Source: Steroidobacteraceae bacterium (GTDB lineage: Bacteria; Pseudomonadota; Gammaproteobacteria; Steroidobacterales; Steroidobacteraceae). From it: 64,000 bases of DNA. The notes beneath the pieces were generated by a model, which did no database searches, was not told where the DNA came from, and saw nothing but the letters and a program-made list of their open reading frames with translations. Within the stretch, counting starts at the first letter, position 1. The number at the start of each line of letters is the position of its first letter. The position numbers and the translations under genes are program-made. The stretch is from the NCBI GenBank assembly GCA_041395505.1, contig JAWLAG010000001.1, positions 496,001 to 560,000 on the forward strand. Reading direction: 5' to 3'. Below, piece after piece: positions 1 to 8,224 of the stretch.

Positions 1-1
1 G

Positions 2-616
2 TTCGCAGGCGACAGCGAGGCTGCCGTGGCCGCGCAGCGCAAGGCCTGCCTGCAACTTGCGCGCGAGGCGGGGGGGCGCGAAATGCCGGCGGCGATTCCC
101 GAAGTGGTCCGGGCGGATCCATTCCCCGCGCCCGATGCGGTACTGGGTCATGACGGGTCGCGCTGGGCCGCGCTCAATGCCAAGGTGGCACATAGCGATG
201 CCGAGCGGCTGATCAATGCCGCGAGCGAGTACTTCGCGAACCGCAGCGCCGCCATGAAGGATGCGGGCGTTACCTTCACGCAATTGCTCATCGCTCTGTC
301 GAACCACGCATTCAGCTATGAGCCGGTTCTGCATTGGCGCGATGAATGGCTGCCCATCCATCGCAATGTGCCGCGCCCCGAAGTCCTGGCCGGTCTTGCC
401 GAGCCGGCCGCGAACCCCGCGGCGCGCGCGCTGGTGGCGGAAATTCGCCGCGACCTCACGACATTGTTTGCAGCCCATGGTGCCGCGTCCAACCAGATCG
501 GCAGAACCTATCCCTATGCCGAATCGCTGCTTGCAGACAACCGCCGCCTCCTCAAGGCGATACGCAGCCAGTTCGATGCGCAGGGCGCCATGAACCGCGG
601 TGCGCTTGGCTTGTGA
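2..616 (+). CDS. FAD-binding oxidoreductase, C-terminal part (truncated by window edge)
   Basis: The frame is open from base 2 to the stop at 616, so this is the 3' part (about 204 codons) of a longer gene whose start lies outside the window. The visible part matches the C-terminal substrate/cap domain of FAD-linked oxidases of the vanillyl-alcohol oxidase fold (GlcD/D-lactate dehydrogenase type). It ends in the hallmark segment LLKAIRSQFDAQGAMNRGAL, equivalent to the family's usual D-P-x-G-I/M-M-N-P-G; here Pro of NPG is Arg. The FAD-binding half is not present, so the substrate cannot be inferred. The GTG at 26 is only an internal Val codon. Confidence 0.8.
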   Translation, partial: FAGDSEAAVAAQRKACLQLAREAGGREMPAAIPEVVRADPFPAPDAVLGHDGSRWAALNAKVAHSDAERLINAASEYFANRSAAMKDAGVTFTQLLIALSNHAFSYEPVLHWRDEWLPIHRNVPRPEVLAGLAEPAANPAARALVAEIRRDLTTLFAAHGAASNQIGRTYPYAESLLADNRRLLKAIRSQFDAQGAMNRGALGL

Positions 617-624
617 GATCTGTT

Positions 625-1353
625 CTAGTGCGCCGATACGCTGAGCAGGAGCGCGACCAGCTGCGCGCTGCTCGAGACTTCGCACTTCTGGAAAATATGC
701 TTCAGGTGCGCCTTGATGGTATTGACGGATAGCTCGAGCGTATCGGCAAGGTCGCGGATCCGTGCCGCAAAGGGCAGTTGCGCGGCGACGCAGGCCTCGG
801 CCGGTGTCAGGCCAAACAGCGCGGTTGCGGCCTGGATGTTGATCATCGGCTGACCCAGTTGCGCCCGCAACTGGACGAGATAGTTCGTCGTGGTCGTGCT
901 GCCGTCTGCGCTCGTGATCGCAATCGGCTGGATGCGCGCAGTCGCGACCGATCTGCCTGTCGCATCATGAATATGTATCCACCGGACGTTGCGTCCCTCG
1001 AGCGCGGCGGCGAGGGCCTGGCTGTTACGCCACTGCGTCAACTGCAACCGGCCGCCGTCGATGCGCAAGGCGTCGCTTGCCAGGGCAAAGCTGCGCGCGG
1101 CGCGATTCGCGAACAGCACGGCCGCTGCGTCGTCGATGACCACGATGGGCTGGCCGTTGTTGTCGAGTACCGCCCGCAGCGTCTCGAGCTGCAGTGATTC
1201 CCGGGGCTTATCGGGCCGGTTCGCACCCGGCGTAACGAAATAAAGTGACTCGATGCGTTGCCCGGCGCGGGGCGACGGACGGCGGATGGTAATGGTGTTT
1301 CCGACAGGCGGACCAAATCCACGTCGGAAATCGTTGAATGCGGACTCCTGCAC
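625..1353 (-). CDS. LuxR-family transcriptional regulator with PAS-like sensor
   Basis: A 242-residue DNA-binding regulator. The last ~65 residues form a GerE/LuxR helix-turn-helix (LTPAEACVAAQL, then LELSVNTIKAHLKHIFQKC). Residues ~60-170 look PAS-like (IVVIDDAAAVLFANRAA). No receiver domain is present, so it probably senses a ligand or cofactor directly. Translation starts at GTG 1353, preceded on the minus strand by a good AGGAAG ribosome-binding site. A 33-bp element 35 nt upstream recurs in front of the neighbouring methyltransferase gene, which suggests autoregulation and co-control. The gene converges with the FAD oxidoreductase (8 nt between stops). Confidence 0.85.
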   Translation of the reverse strand: MQESAFNDFRRGFGPPVGNTITIRRPSPRAGQRIESLYFVTPGANRPDKPRESLQLETLRAVLDNNGQPIVVIDDAAAVLFANRAARSFALASDALRIDGGRLQLTQWRNSQALAAALEGRNVRWIHIHDATGRSVATARIQPIAITSADGSTTTTNYLVQLRAQLGQPMINIQAATALFGLTPAEACVAAQLPFAARIRDLADTLELSVNTIKAHLKHIFQKCEVSSSAQLVALLLSVSAH

Positions 1354-1388
1354 GGTAGCTTCCTGACATTTGGCTTCTTCTTGGTTTT

Positions 1389-1422
1389 CTGTCGCGACCT
1401 GCCGGTTTGTCGCAGGTGACAG
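1389..1422 (-). promoter_or_regulatory. Candidate operator, copy 1 (upstream of LuxR-type gene)
   Basis: On the + strand the element reads CTGTCGCGAC-N10-GTCGCAG-GTGACA, 35 nt upstream of the GTG at 1353. The same architecture, with an identical 10-nt spacer, occurs at 2360-2392 upstream of the next minus-strand gene. It is an imperfect inverted repeat (GTCGCGAC itself is palindromic), as expected for a dimeric HTH regulator. Binding by the adjacent LuxR-type protein is inference. Confidence 0.55.
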
Positions 1423-1434
1423 CGTTTGCCGCAG

Positions 1435-2328
1435 TCAAACCTGTCTTTCGATACGCAAATAGCAGCTTTCGTCGCAATCCTGGGTGCAGGATACATCAGT
1501 CGCTGGTATTCCCCTGGCGAGGCGAAGCAGTTGCGGGCACTGGCGGTAGCGAAGCGTCAGCTCGAGCACGGCCTCCATATAACCGGCTTCCTGTCCTGGC
1601 GCGAGGCTCGGCAACAGCAGCGTTCCACCCGGCCGCAGCCATTGCGCCATGGCATGCAGCAGGGATTCCAGCATGTTGTCCGGCAGGAAATGTGCCATGT
1701 TTGGCGCATACACGAGCGAGCAATGCCGGAAAGGCAGGCGCCATTGCAGCGCATCGCTCGGTGTTCCCTGAAAGGTGCGCACGCCATATTGGCCAAGCCT
1801 GCTGGTGACGACCTGCAGATTGAGTGCATCGGGATCGACGGCAATGACATTGGCCTGGCCGGCGCGCACGCAGTCGCTCAGCTCGGCTTCGCGCATATGC
1901 CCGCAGGCAAAGGCGACGATGGTCGATTCCGGAAACTGCCTGCATGCGCTGTCGATGGCGTCTGCAAGCCGCTGCCGGTGCGCGTTCACCGAATGAAAGA
2001 CGACACTGTTCTTGCGGCACCAGTCGTACATGGCGCGGCCGAGCTCGGTCGTGTCGTCGGGCAGCGTGACCAGTCCGTACATGTGATCGTAAAGCACGGC
2101 ATCGCCGGCGTAGCCGCGCGGCTTGCGATAGCCCCAGGCGGCATAGGGGTTCTGGCGCAGTAGTTCGATCAGCTCGCGGCCGCCGCGATCTTCGGCAAGG
2201 TCGCGAATCCAGCGATAGGGGCGCTCTTTGCGCGTTTCGGCCAAGCCGTCAAGCGTATAGCGCATGGCCGCATCGACATTCTGTTCCTTGAGCATTTGCA
2301 GCGCAGTTGCCGGTTCGAACACGTCCAT
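1435..2328 (-). CDS. Class I SAM-dependent methyltransferase
   Basis: A 297-residue cytoplasmic enzyme. The Rossmann methyltransferase core begins near residue 135. The segment IVAFACGHMREAEL fits motif I (SAM loop), VIAVDPDALN gives the acidic end of strand 2, and SLVYAPNMAHFL fits motif IV, followed by LRPGGTLLLPSLAPG. The N-terminal ~130 residues include PRGYAGDAVLYDHMYG, resembling the leader region of methyltransferases that act on small or lipid substrates. The real substrate is unknown. The stop lies 81 nt upstream of the LuxR-type gene start, so they may be co-transcribed, although each has its own copy of the shared 33-bp element. Confidence 0.75.
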   Translation of the reverse strand: MDVFEPATALQMLKEQNVDAAMRYTLDGLAETRKERPYRWIRDLAEDRGGRELIELLRQNPYAAWGYRKPRGYAGDAVLYDHMYGLVTLPDDTTELGRAMYDWCRKNSVVFHSVNAHRQRLADAIDSACRQFPESTIVAFACGHMREAELSDCVRAGQANVIAVDPDALNLQVVTSRLGQYGVRTFQGTPSDALQWRLPFRHCSLVYAPNMAHFLPDNMLESLLHAMAQWLRPGGTLLLPSLAPGQEAGYMEAVLELTLRYRQCPQLLRLARGIPATDVSCTQDCDESCYLRIERQV

Positions 2329-2359
2329 ACCTCGCGGAAACGCAGCTTGACTTCTTTAT

Positions 2360-2392
2360 CTGTCGCGACTTGGCGACGAGTCGCAGCTGTCA
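2360..2392 (-). promoter_or_regulatory. Candidate operator, copy 2 (upstream of methyltransferase)
   Basis: The + strand reads CTGTCGCGAC-N10-GTCGCAG-CTGTCA, 31 nt from the ATG at 2328. It has the same halves, order and 10-nt spacing as the copy at 1389-1422, and near-identical distance to the start codon. This makes chance or simple GC bias unlikely. Confidence 0.55.
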
Positions 2393-2400
2393 TCAAAAAA

Positions 2401-2421
2401 AAGAACTAAGGGAAACCCTTA
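2401..2421 (-). terminator. Hairpin plus T-tract on the minus strand
   Basis: A perfect 6-bp inverted repeat TAAGGG-AAA-CCCTTA (2407-2421) is followed, reading the minus strand, by GTTC and a run of eight T (complement of the A-run at 2395-2402). This is a Rho-independent terminator shape placed upstream of the methyltransferase gene. It could insulate that gene, act as an attenuator, or simply be an AT-rich promoter stem. Confidence 0.4.
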
Positions 2422-2525
2422 ATACCTCCGGGTGAAGGCTTTGTTTGAGCGACCGGTAGCCACCGCAGACCCTAATCCACGAGCGCAATCGCGCGCTCAA
2501 GGACAAGGCAATTGCGGAGGTTGCA

Positions 2526-3107
2526 ATGAAATTACGAACCATGCTGTTGACCGCCTCGGCGCTGGGGCTGGTCATCGCGTTACCGCTGTGGAAGCAGGGC
2601 AAGGATGTCGCAAGCACGGCACTCGGCTCCGCACCCATGGCATTCATCTCGACGGCCCATGCGGGTCCCAGCTGCGCGGCCCTGACCCACAGGGATATCA
2701 AGGGTCTGTGGACGGTGCTGGATTCAAGTTGCGTCGGCGCCTGCGTTCACCCGCATGTCGACGAAGGCGACGTGTTGCAGTTCAAGGGCAATCCAAGTAC
2801 CGATGGTGCCTATAGCATGAAGATCCTGCGTGGCAGTGCCGGCCGGCCGCCCGAGGAGACCCGCGGCTACACCATACAGTCGGATGGCGTCGCAGCGGTC
2901 AAGGGCGATATCGACCTCGAGCATGATGCCCAGGATGGCCGTACCCCAGGACGTCACTGGGTGGTTGCGCGCCTGCAATCGGTGATCAACGACGATGGCT
3001 CCTGCGGCCGGCAACTCGAAGTTCAGGTCTGCGAGAGCGAACCCGAAGCCGGCAGCTACCAGTGTGCCTACAACCAGCACAACGGTTTGATTCACGCGGG
3101 CGGCTGA
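2526..3107 (+). CDS. Hypothetical exported protein
   Basis: 193 residues starting at ATG 2526 behind a strong GGAGG ribosome-binding site. The first ~47 residues look like a signal sequence: Lys/Arg, then a hydrophobic stretch TASALGLVIALPL and a possible AHA cleavage site near residue 46. The mature part has cysteines in short spacings (SSCVGAC; later CGRQLEVQVC), which suggests disulfides in the periplasm or outside the cell. I recognise no domain and assign no function. It is a single gene between the divergent methyltransferase and the convergent protease gene. Confidence 0.7.
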   Translation: MKLRTMLLTASALGLVIALPLWKQGKDVASTALGSAPMAFISTAHAGPSCAALTHRDIKGLWTVLDSSCVGACVHPHVDEGDVLQFKGNPSTDGAYSMKILRGSAGRPPEETRGYTIQSDGVAAVKGDIDLEHDAQDGRTPGRHWVVARLQSVINDDGSCGRQLEVQVCESEPEAGSYQCAYNQHNGLIHAGG

Positions 3108-3119
3108 GCGCTTGGTGGA

Positions 3120-4133
3120 TTATTCAGTTTCGGCCAGGAGCGTCGCGACGACGGCAACATCGAGGCAGACCTGACCCAGGGCGTGCCGATCGATTCGGTT
3201 CGACCGGTAGCAGCCCTGGGACGGGACGGCTTCAAAGTCGCCCGCGCCCTGTTGTGCGGCGAGCACGATGCCGAGCAGGCGGTGATCATTTGCACTGAAG
3301 ACGGGTGATCCGGAATTGCCGTCATAGGTATCGAGGTCGGCGCGAAAGAGCGCAGCGTCGCGATCGACGCTCAGCACCCGCGCGCCGTCGGCCAGTTTCA
3401 TCGGGAGGCCGCATGGGAACCCCAGGGTGTACACCGGCTCCCCCGCGGACATCCTGCCGTGCGGCACCCGATGCTTGTCGATCCCCGTTGGAGCGGGCCG
3501 CTCGAGCTCGAGCAACACGACATCGCTCGCCGCATCGCGGCGCCGGTCGACTTCCGGCTGCGCGAGCGGCTGCGGACACAGGGCGATCACCTGCTCGGCC
3601 GGCAGCCGCAGCGGCCGGTCGCAGTAGCGTCGCGCCGCATAGCCAAAGACCGCGAAGCTTCGCTCCTGCTCGAACAACGCGTAACCATGCCAGCAGCTCA
3701 GGATGACGTTGTCCTCGAGCAGATACCCTGAATAGCCGGTGGAACCGTAGCCGCCGCCTCGTCGCTCGAGCACGGTTGGCTGGCACCAGAACCGCTCGTC
3801 TGCGCAGAGCTGGAAATAATTGCCATAGGGTTGATACTGCAGCTCAACCGCGCCGTCTGCCGTGAACCGCAATGCCGATTCGCCGATGAGGTAGCAGCAG
3901 CGGGCGGCGTGTCGCAATACGCCGGTCTGTATACCCGGCGTATAAAACGGATCCTTGCGGTTGTCGGTGGCGCCGAACCACACGGCGTGCTCGAGCCTGA
4001 AACCGCGGCGATCCCACTCGCTCGCAAGGTCGCTCGTTTCGAGCGATGCAATCGCGCCCGCGCCGGGCAATCCGAGGCGCAGGCGCCGATGCAACTCGGC
4101 GGCAAGTATTGCGTCGCTAATGTGGGCGAGCAT
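3120..4133 (-). CDS. Trypsin-like serine protease partner of CHAT protein
   Basis: With the ATG at 4133 the protein is 337 residues. The triad is visible: His149 (ILSCWHGY), Asp204 (AASDVVLLEL) and Ser274 (YDGNSGSPVF), the usual order of chymotrypsin-fold S1 proteases. About 125 extra residues precede the protease core. I chose ATG 4133 because it overlaps the end of the CHAT gene by 17 nt, suggesting translational coupling. An in-frame start at 4244 would only add a stretch encoded inside the CHAT reading frame. No signal peptide is seen with either start. Coupling to a caspase-fold CHAT protein suggests the two act in one proteolytic pathway; that is inference. Confidence 0.85.
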   Translation of the reverse strand: MLAHISDAILAAELHRRLRLGLPGAGAIASLETSDLASEWDRRGFRLEHAVWFGATDNRKDPFYTPGIQTGVLRHAARCCYLIGESALRFTADGAVELQYQPYGNYFQLCADERFWCQPTVLERRGGGYGSTGYSGYLLEDNVILSCWHGYALFEQERSFAVFGYAARRYCDRPLRLPAEQVIALCPQPLAQPEVDRRRDAASDVVLLELERPAPTGIDKHRVPHGRMSAGEPVYTLGFPCGLPMKLADGARVLSVDRDAALFRADLDTYDGNSGSPVFSANDHRLLGIVLAAQQGAGDFEAVPSQGCYRSNRIDRHALGQVCLDVAVVATLLAETE

Positions 4134-7100
4134 GGCCGAGATCCCCGACGGTCGTAAGACGAAATCCTGCCCAGAAGAACGGGTGGACGAACCGCTTGTC
4201 GGCCGCGACGCGCGCTTGCGCCACGCGCAGGGCCAGCGCGGCATCGTGATGCAGGAGCAGCTGCCGGTAGAAGGTCTGCATCAGCAGTGGCGCGGCGGCG
4301 TCGGGCACCGGCCAGAGCGAGGCCAGGACCTGGCGGGCGCCACTACGCAGGAAGGCGCTGCTCAGGCTGTCGAGTCCTTCGCCATCGATCAAAGCGCCAC
4401 TTGCCGAGTCACAGGCACTGAGGACGATCAGCTGCGTTCGTATGGCGAGATCGGCAATCTGGTAGGCGTGCAGGTCGGCGTCGGCAATCCGCCCGTCGGC
4501 ATCAAAGCGCGACAACGCGAGCCGTGCCAGCACGGGGTCGGTTTCGTTGGCGATGGCATGGACCGCGAAATGCGCGATCGCAAAATCCTCCGTGAGCCGT
4601 TGCGCTGCCGCCGTGGCCGTCGCCTCAAGGCCGCTCGCCATTGCCACCCGCGCAGTTGGAAACAAAACCGCGACAGCGTCGGCTTCGCGCCGCGTACCCG
4701 CAAGGCGTACCAGGTTCGCGATCCCTGCGTCGTTGTCATTATCCCTGGTTTCGCGCAGCTGTGCCGGCAAACGCGCGTCGTTCGATTCATATACGGGGTC
4801 GGCGAATAGCGCAATGCCCCCGCGTTCGGGCTCGAAGGCGCGCGTCGCTTCGGCCAGGGACTCGAGCGAGGCGCTCAACGCGATGCCCTGCTCGGCGGAA
4901 CCCGCCAACAAGGTCCAGGGCACGGTGTGCAACTGCCCGTCGGCGATGATCCACAACCTCTTTACGTGTTCATCGATGAAGGCCGGAAGTCGCAAAGGCC
5001 CCGCTGCCGTAGCAATATCCTGCGGCGTCGGAACCCGTCGACTGGGTTTCGCCGTCATCTCGAGAAGCCGAATGGCGGCCTGGTTCAGCGCTTGCGCCGG
5101 GCCCAACTGCGTGAGTTCGATGCCATCGGACGAGACCGTGAAGGCCAGGGAATCGCTCTCGTCGAGATCGAAATACAGCACCCGGTCCGATGGCTCCAGC
5201 CGGCGCTGCAATTGCGAAATCGAAAAATCATCGACCCGCGGCGAATCCCCGGTCTCGCGCAGCGACTGCGCGGACATGGTCACCCGCGCGCGCGCCGCTG
5301 CGATGCGCTCCTGAAGATCCCCAATACGGTCGAGATCCGCCGACCCCGCTGCGATCAGCGCATCGAGCCGCGCCTGCAGGGCGGCGAGATCGACGAATAG
5401 CCCGCCCCGCGCACCCGTCGCTGCGCGATTGCGCGGCGCTTGAGCCGCATCGAGCAGGTGGTGCACCCTGAAGCGATCGGCCGACTGCAATGCCGATGCG
5501 AGCAGCCGTTCCGCGCCATCACCCTGCGAAGCCGGGCGCCGTGCATCATCGGTCATCAGCCGGGTCCTGATCTTGTTGAGTTCGCGCAGGCGGCTCATGA
5601 ACGCACGACGAATGGACGGATTCCGGGTGTTCGCCTGCAGCGCATTGATCTCTGCCGTCCCCTTGCTGATGTACCGTTCCGCTTCGTCCGGCATGCGCTG
5701 CGCACGTGCGAGCCGCGCCTGCTCGGTGAGCATGGCAACCTCCTCGAGCGGTAGTGCATTGGTCGCGTTGGCTTCTTCCGAAGCCTGCAAATCCCTTGCG
5801 GCGGCGGTGAGATCGCCGCGCAGGCGCTGCACATGGGCGCGTTCGATGAGCGCCTGGATGCGCAGCACATTGCTCTGCGGCAGCTCGAGCGCAAGCGCAT
5901 CCGTCAGGGTATCCGTCGCCGGCGCAAGTGCGCCGCCCACGCGTTGGGACTGGGCAAGCGCGAGCAGTGCATTGGCACGCGAAATCGGAGCAACAAGACC
6001 CTGACTAAGTCGCACGGCCCGTTCATGCGCGTCGCGCGCTTCGCTGAGTCGTCCACTATCGCGCAGGGCGTTGCCAAGGAGAAGCGAGGACTGGATCAGG
6101 GACATTGTATTGCCGCTTGCGTCACTCAATGACACGGCCTGCTGGAGATTGTCGATGGCTTGGGCGTAACTACCGATATTCAGGTAGACGCCGCCGATAC
6201 CGCGCAGTGCTCGTGCCGCAGCAACTCGATCACTGTGCTCTTCGGCGAGCTCCAGCGACTGCAATTGCAACTGCAAAGCCGTTTGATAATCGCCGTTGCT
6301 GCTGTCGGCAACAGCTTGGTTCTGCAGGAACACAATTTCGTTCGTAATGTCGACCGACGCGCGCGCTTGTTCTGTCAGCGATCCGAACGTGGCGGCAGCA
6401 ACATGAAAGTCACCGCGATCCATTGCAATTATGGCCAAAGTATTTTGCGACTTTTGCAAAGTCGTCATATCGTCAGTTGCCGACAATGCTGTTTCGGCTC
6501 GCTGAGCAAGTCTCTGCGCCGATTCGTAGTCGTAACGGTGGTAGGCAACGATCGCCCTTAGATTGTCGACCGCCGCGACATCGATAGTCCGGCCCGCGTC
6601 GTCAAATTTCTTGCGAGCTTCAGCCAGGCTGTGCTCGGCATCGACGAGTTGCTGCTTCGCCAAGTCGCGCGCATTCTGGTCTCGACTCGCGAGTGCCAAC
6701 TCCTGACGCGTCATGCCGTCGAGGCGTAGTGAATAGGCGACGTCGCTCGTGTCACCAACCTTTCGATAGAGAGAAAGTGCAGTTGTATTCCGTTGTAGTG
6801 CCGGGGCCCAGTCTTCAATGCTGAGGTAACTGAGGTTGGCCGCTGCAAACGCCGCATCCGCCGCGGCGCGCGGATCAACCGGCTTCAACGCCTTGTAGGC
6901 CGCATCGTAGTCGTTGAGAGCTTCCCGCCATTGTTTCGGATCGGTCTGCATCGCGGCCCGCGATGCACGCGTGTAGTGCTTGAGCCCATCGACGAGCGCC
7001 GTGGGTGCGTCCGGGCGCAACTTCAGTGTCTCGATATTGAATCGTCCGACCGCGGGCTCCGGTTCGGCAAGCCGTATGACGACTTCGTACTTGCCGTCGC

Positions 7101-7425
7101 GCTGGGCTTCGAAATACAGATACTCCCGGCCGGCGCGCTCGGTCGCGGAGTTGACAGAAATAAGGGTTTCCCCGATTTCGTTGTCGAGGGTCACGCTGAC
7201 GTCAACCGTATGCTGGCTGACGCGGAGCAACAACCGTTCGCCGCTAGTCAGTGCAACCGGGTAGCGCCGCAGGTTGTCCGCGCCAAGTTGTTGATCCTGC
7301 TGCACCTCGACGACCTGATACCAGCGCGCGGGATCGGGGCTGCAGCCTGCGATCAGGCAAATTGTTAATAGCCACCGCCAGCCGTGACCAGTGGCGCCTA
7401 GTCGTCGTTGCGATAGTGATGCCAT
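4117..7425 (-). CDS. TPR-CHAT (caspase-fold) lipoprotein
   Basis: About 1102 residues from ATG 7425; a start 15 codons upstream is possible but less signal-like. The N-terminus has arginines, a hydrophobic stretch and the lipobox LIAGC, so a lipidated, exported protein is predicted. Residues ~150-620 are tandem TPR-like helical repeats. The C-terminal ~300 residues are a CHAT domain with the caspase-type dyad His956 (HFAVHAIAN) and Cys1005 (VLSACDSASG), followed by GARQVLASLWPVPD, typical of the family. CHAT domains are clan CD proteases, often activated through their TPR part. The gene is divergent from an ECF sigma/anti-sigma pair and overlaps the trypsin-like gene. Confidence 0.9.
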   Translation of the reverse strand: MASLSQRRLGATGHGWRWLLTICLIAGCSPDPARWYQVVEVQQDQQLGADNLRRYPVALTSGERLLLRVSQHTVDVSVTLDNEIGETLISVNSATERAGREYLYFEAQRDGKYEVVIRLAEPEPAVGRFNIETLKLRPDAPTALVDGLKHYTRASRAAMQTDPKQWREALNDYDAAYKALKPVDPRAAADAAFAAANLSYLSIEDWAPALQRNTTALSLYRKVGDTSDVAYSLRLDGMTRQELALASRDQNARDLAKQQLVDAEHSLAEARKKFDDAGRTIDVAAVDNLRAIVAYHRYDYESAQRLAQRAETALSATDDMTTLQKSQNTLAIIAMDRGDFHVAAATFGSLTEQARASVDITNEIVFLQNQAVADSSNGDYQTALQLQLQSLELAEEHSDRVAAARALRGIGGVYLNIGSYAQAIDNLQQAVSLSDASGNTMSLIQSSLLLGNALRDSGRLSEARDAHERAVRLSQGLVAPISRANALLALAQSQRVGGALAPATDTLTDALALELPQSNVLRIQALIERAHVQRLRGDLTAAARDLQASEEANATNALPLEEVAMLTEQARLARAQRMPDEAERYISKGTAEINALQANTRNPSIRRAFMSRLRELNKIRTRLMTDDARRPASQGDGAERLLASALQSADRFRVHHLLDAAQAPRNRAATGARGGLFVDLAALQARLDALIAAGSADLDRIGDLQERIAAARARVTMSAQSLRETGDSPRVDDFSISQLQRRLEPSDRVLYFDLDESDSLAFTVSSDGIELTQLGPAQALNQAAIRLLEMTAKPSRRVPTPQDIATAAGPLRLPAFIDEHVKRLWIIADGQLHTVPWTLLAGSAEQGIALSASLESLAEATRAFEPERGGIALFADPVYESNDARLPAQLRETRDNDNDAGIANLVRLAGTRREADAVAVLFPTARVAMASGLEATATAAAQRLTEDFAIAHFAVHAIANETDPVLARLALSRFDADGRIADADLHAYQIADLAIRTQLIVLSACDSASGALIDGEGLDSLSSAFLRSGARQVLASLWPVPDAAAPLLMQTFYRQLLLHHDAALALRVAQARVAADKRFVHPFFWAGFRLTTVGDLGHARPH

Positions 7426-7513
7426 GCCTGCGGGTATCAATCTTGCCGTTTCCGCCCGGCCTTCGCTCATGCTTTGGTGGCCGGGCGCAACCTGCGGCTA
7501 TACTCCGGGCCGT

Positions 7514-8224
7514 ATGGGCCAGCCGTTGCAAATCGTCTCCGCAAGCCCTGCGATGGAGGGACTCCTGGGCGGGGAGCGCGACCGGGACACCCTGCGCGCC
7601 GCTTTGGAGCGCAACTATCCTGGCCTATGCGCGTTGATCCTGCGTCGCGTGCGCGACCCGCAGGTCGCGCAGGATATCCTCCAGGACGCAATCGTCACCA
7701 CATTGCAGAAGCTCGATGCCGGCGAGATCGCCGACCGCGAGCAGATACCAGGCTATATCTATCGCGTTGCGCTCAATCACATCCGCAATTTCACGCGCCG
7801 TGACCGCGCCCTCGCGCCGAGCGATGAGCTGGCCGACGTGGCCGACGAAGCGACGCCAAAGCCCGGGCCGGCACTGCATGCCGAGCGCTGCGCGGCTATC
7901 GTTCGCGACGTGCTGCGCGACATCGGCTCATCGCGCGACCGGGAGATTCTGGTTCGCTTCTACCTGGACGACGAGGACAAGGCGTCGATCTGCCGCGATC
8001 TCCATGTTCCCGAGTCTCAGTTCAATCGCGTGGTTTTTCGGGCCCGGGAGCGGCTGAAACTGTTGTTTGCCCGCCGCGGTTTGCGTCATTTCGACCTGTT
8101 GACGTTACTATTGTGCGGGTTTCTCGCACTGCAGCTGGGTGGAGAGCCTGCATCTGCGACAAAACACGTTTTGGCGACAGATGCAGCTATCGGACTCAAT
8201 GGAATAGGGTGCGATCTTGGATAG
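7514..8224 (+). CDS. ECF sigma factor divergent from CHAT gene
   Basis: About 236 residues from ATG 7514; an alternative ATG lies at 7553, and the frame is open back to 7391. Region 2 is recognisable (YPGLCALILRRVRDPQVAQDILQDA, read in part) with the family's core-binding helix and the QIPGYIYRVALNHIRNF segment. Region 4 is SRDREILVRFYLDDEDKASICRDL with the recognition helix PESQFNRVVFRARERLK. The extra C-terminal ~40 residues include a hydrophobic stretch (LLTLLLCGFLALQLGG) that could be a membrane anchor, unusual for a sigma factor. The stop overlaps the anti-sigma start by 8 nt. A TATACT box at 7499-7504 lies just before ATG 7514, which makes either leaderless translation or the 7553 start plausible. 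Confidence 0.85.
   Translation: MGQPLQIVSASPAMEGLLGGERDRDTLRAALERNYPGLCALILRRVRDPQVAQDILQDAIVTTLQKLDAGEIADREQIPGYIYRVALNHIRNFTRRDRALAPSDELADVADEATPKPGPALHAERCAAIVRDVLRDIGSSRDREILVRFYLDDEDKASICRDLHVPESQFNRVVFRARERLKLLFARRGLRHFDLLTLLLCGFLALQLGGEPASATKHVLATDAAIGLNGIGCDLG

Noticed and set aside
1426..2163. Plus-strand open frame of 245 codons over the methyltransferase
   Set aside because: It is the antisense shadow of a gene with clear methyltransferase motifs; its own translation has no domain and no ribosome-binding site.
7473..7504. Sigma70 promoter before the CHAT-linked ECF gene
   Set aside because: TATACT at 7499 is good, but the best -35 candidates leave a 19-20 nt spacer. It is mentioned with the gene but not called a promoter.
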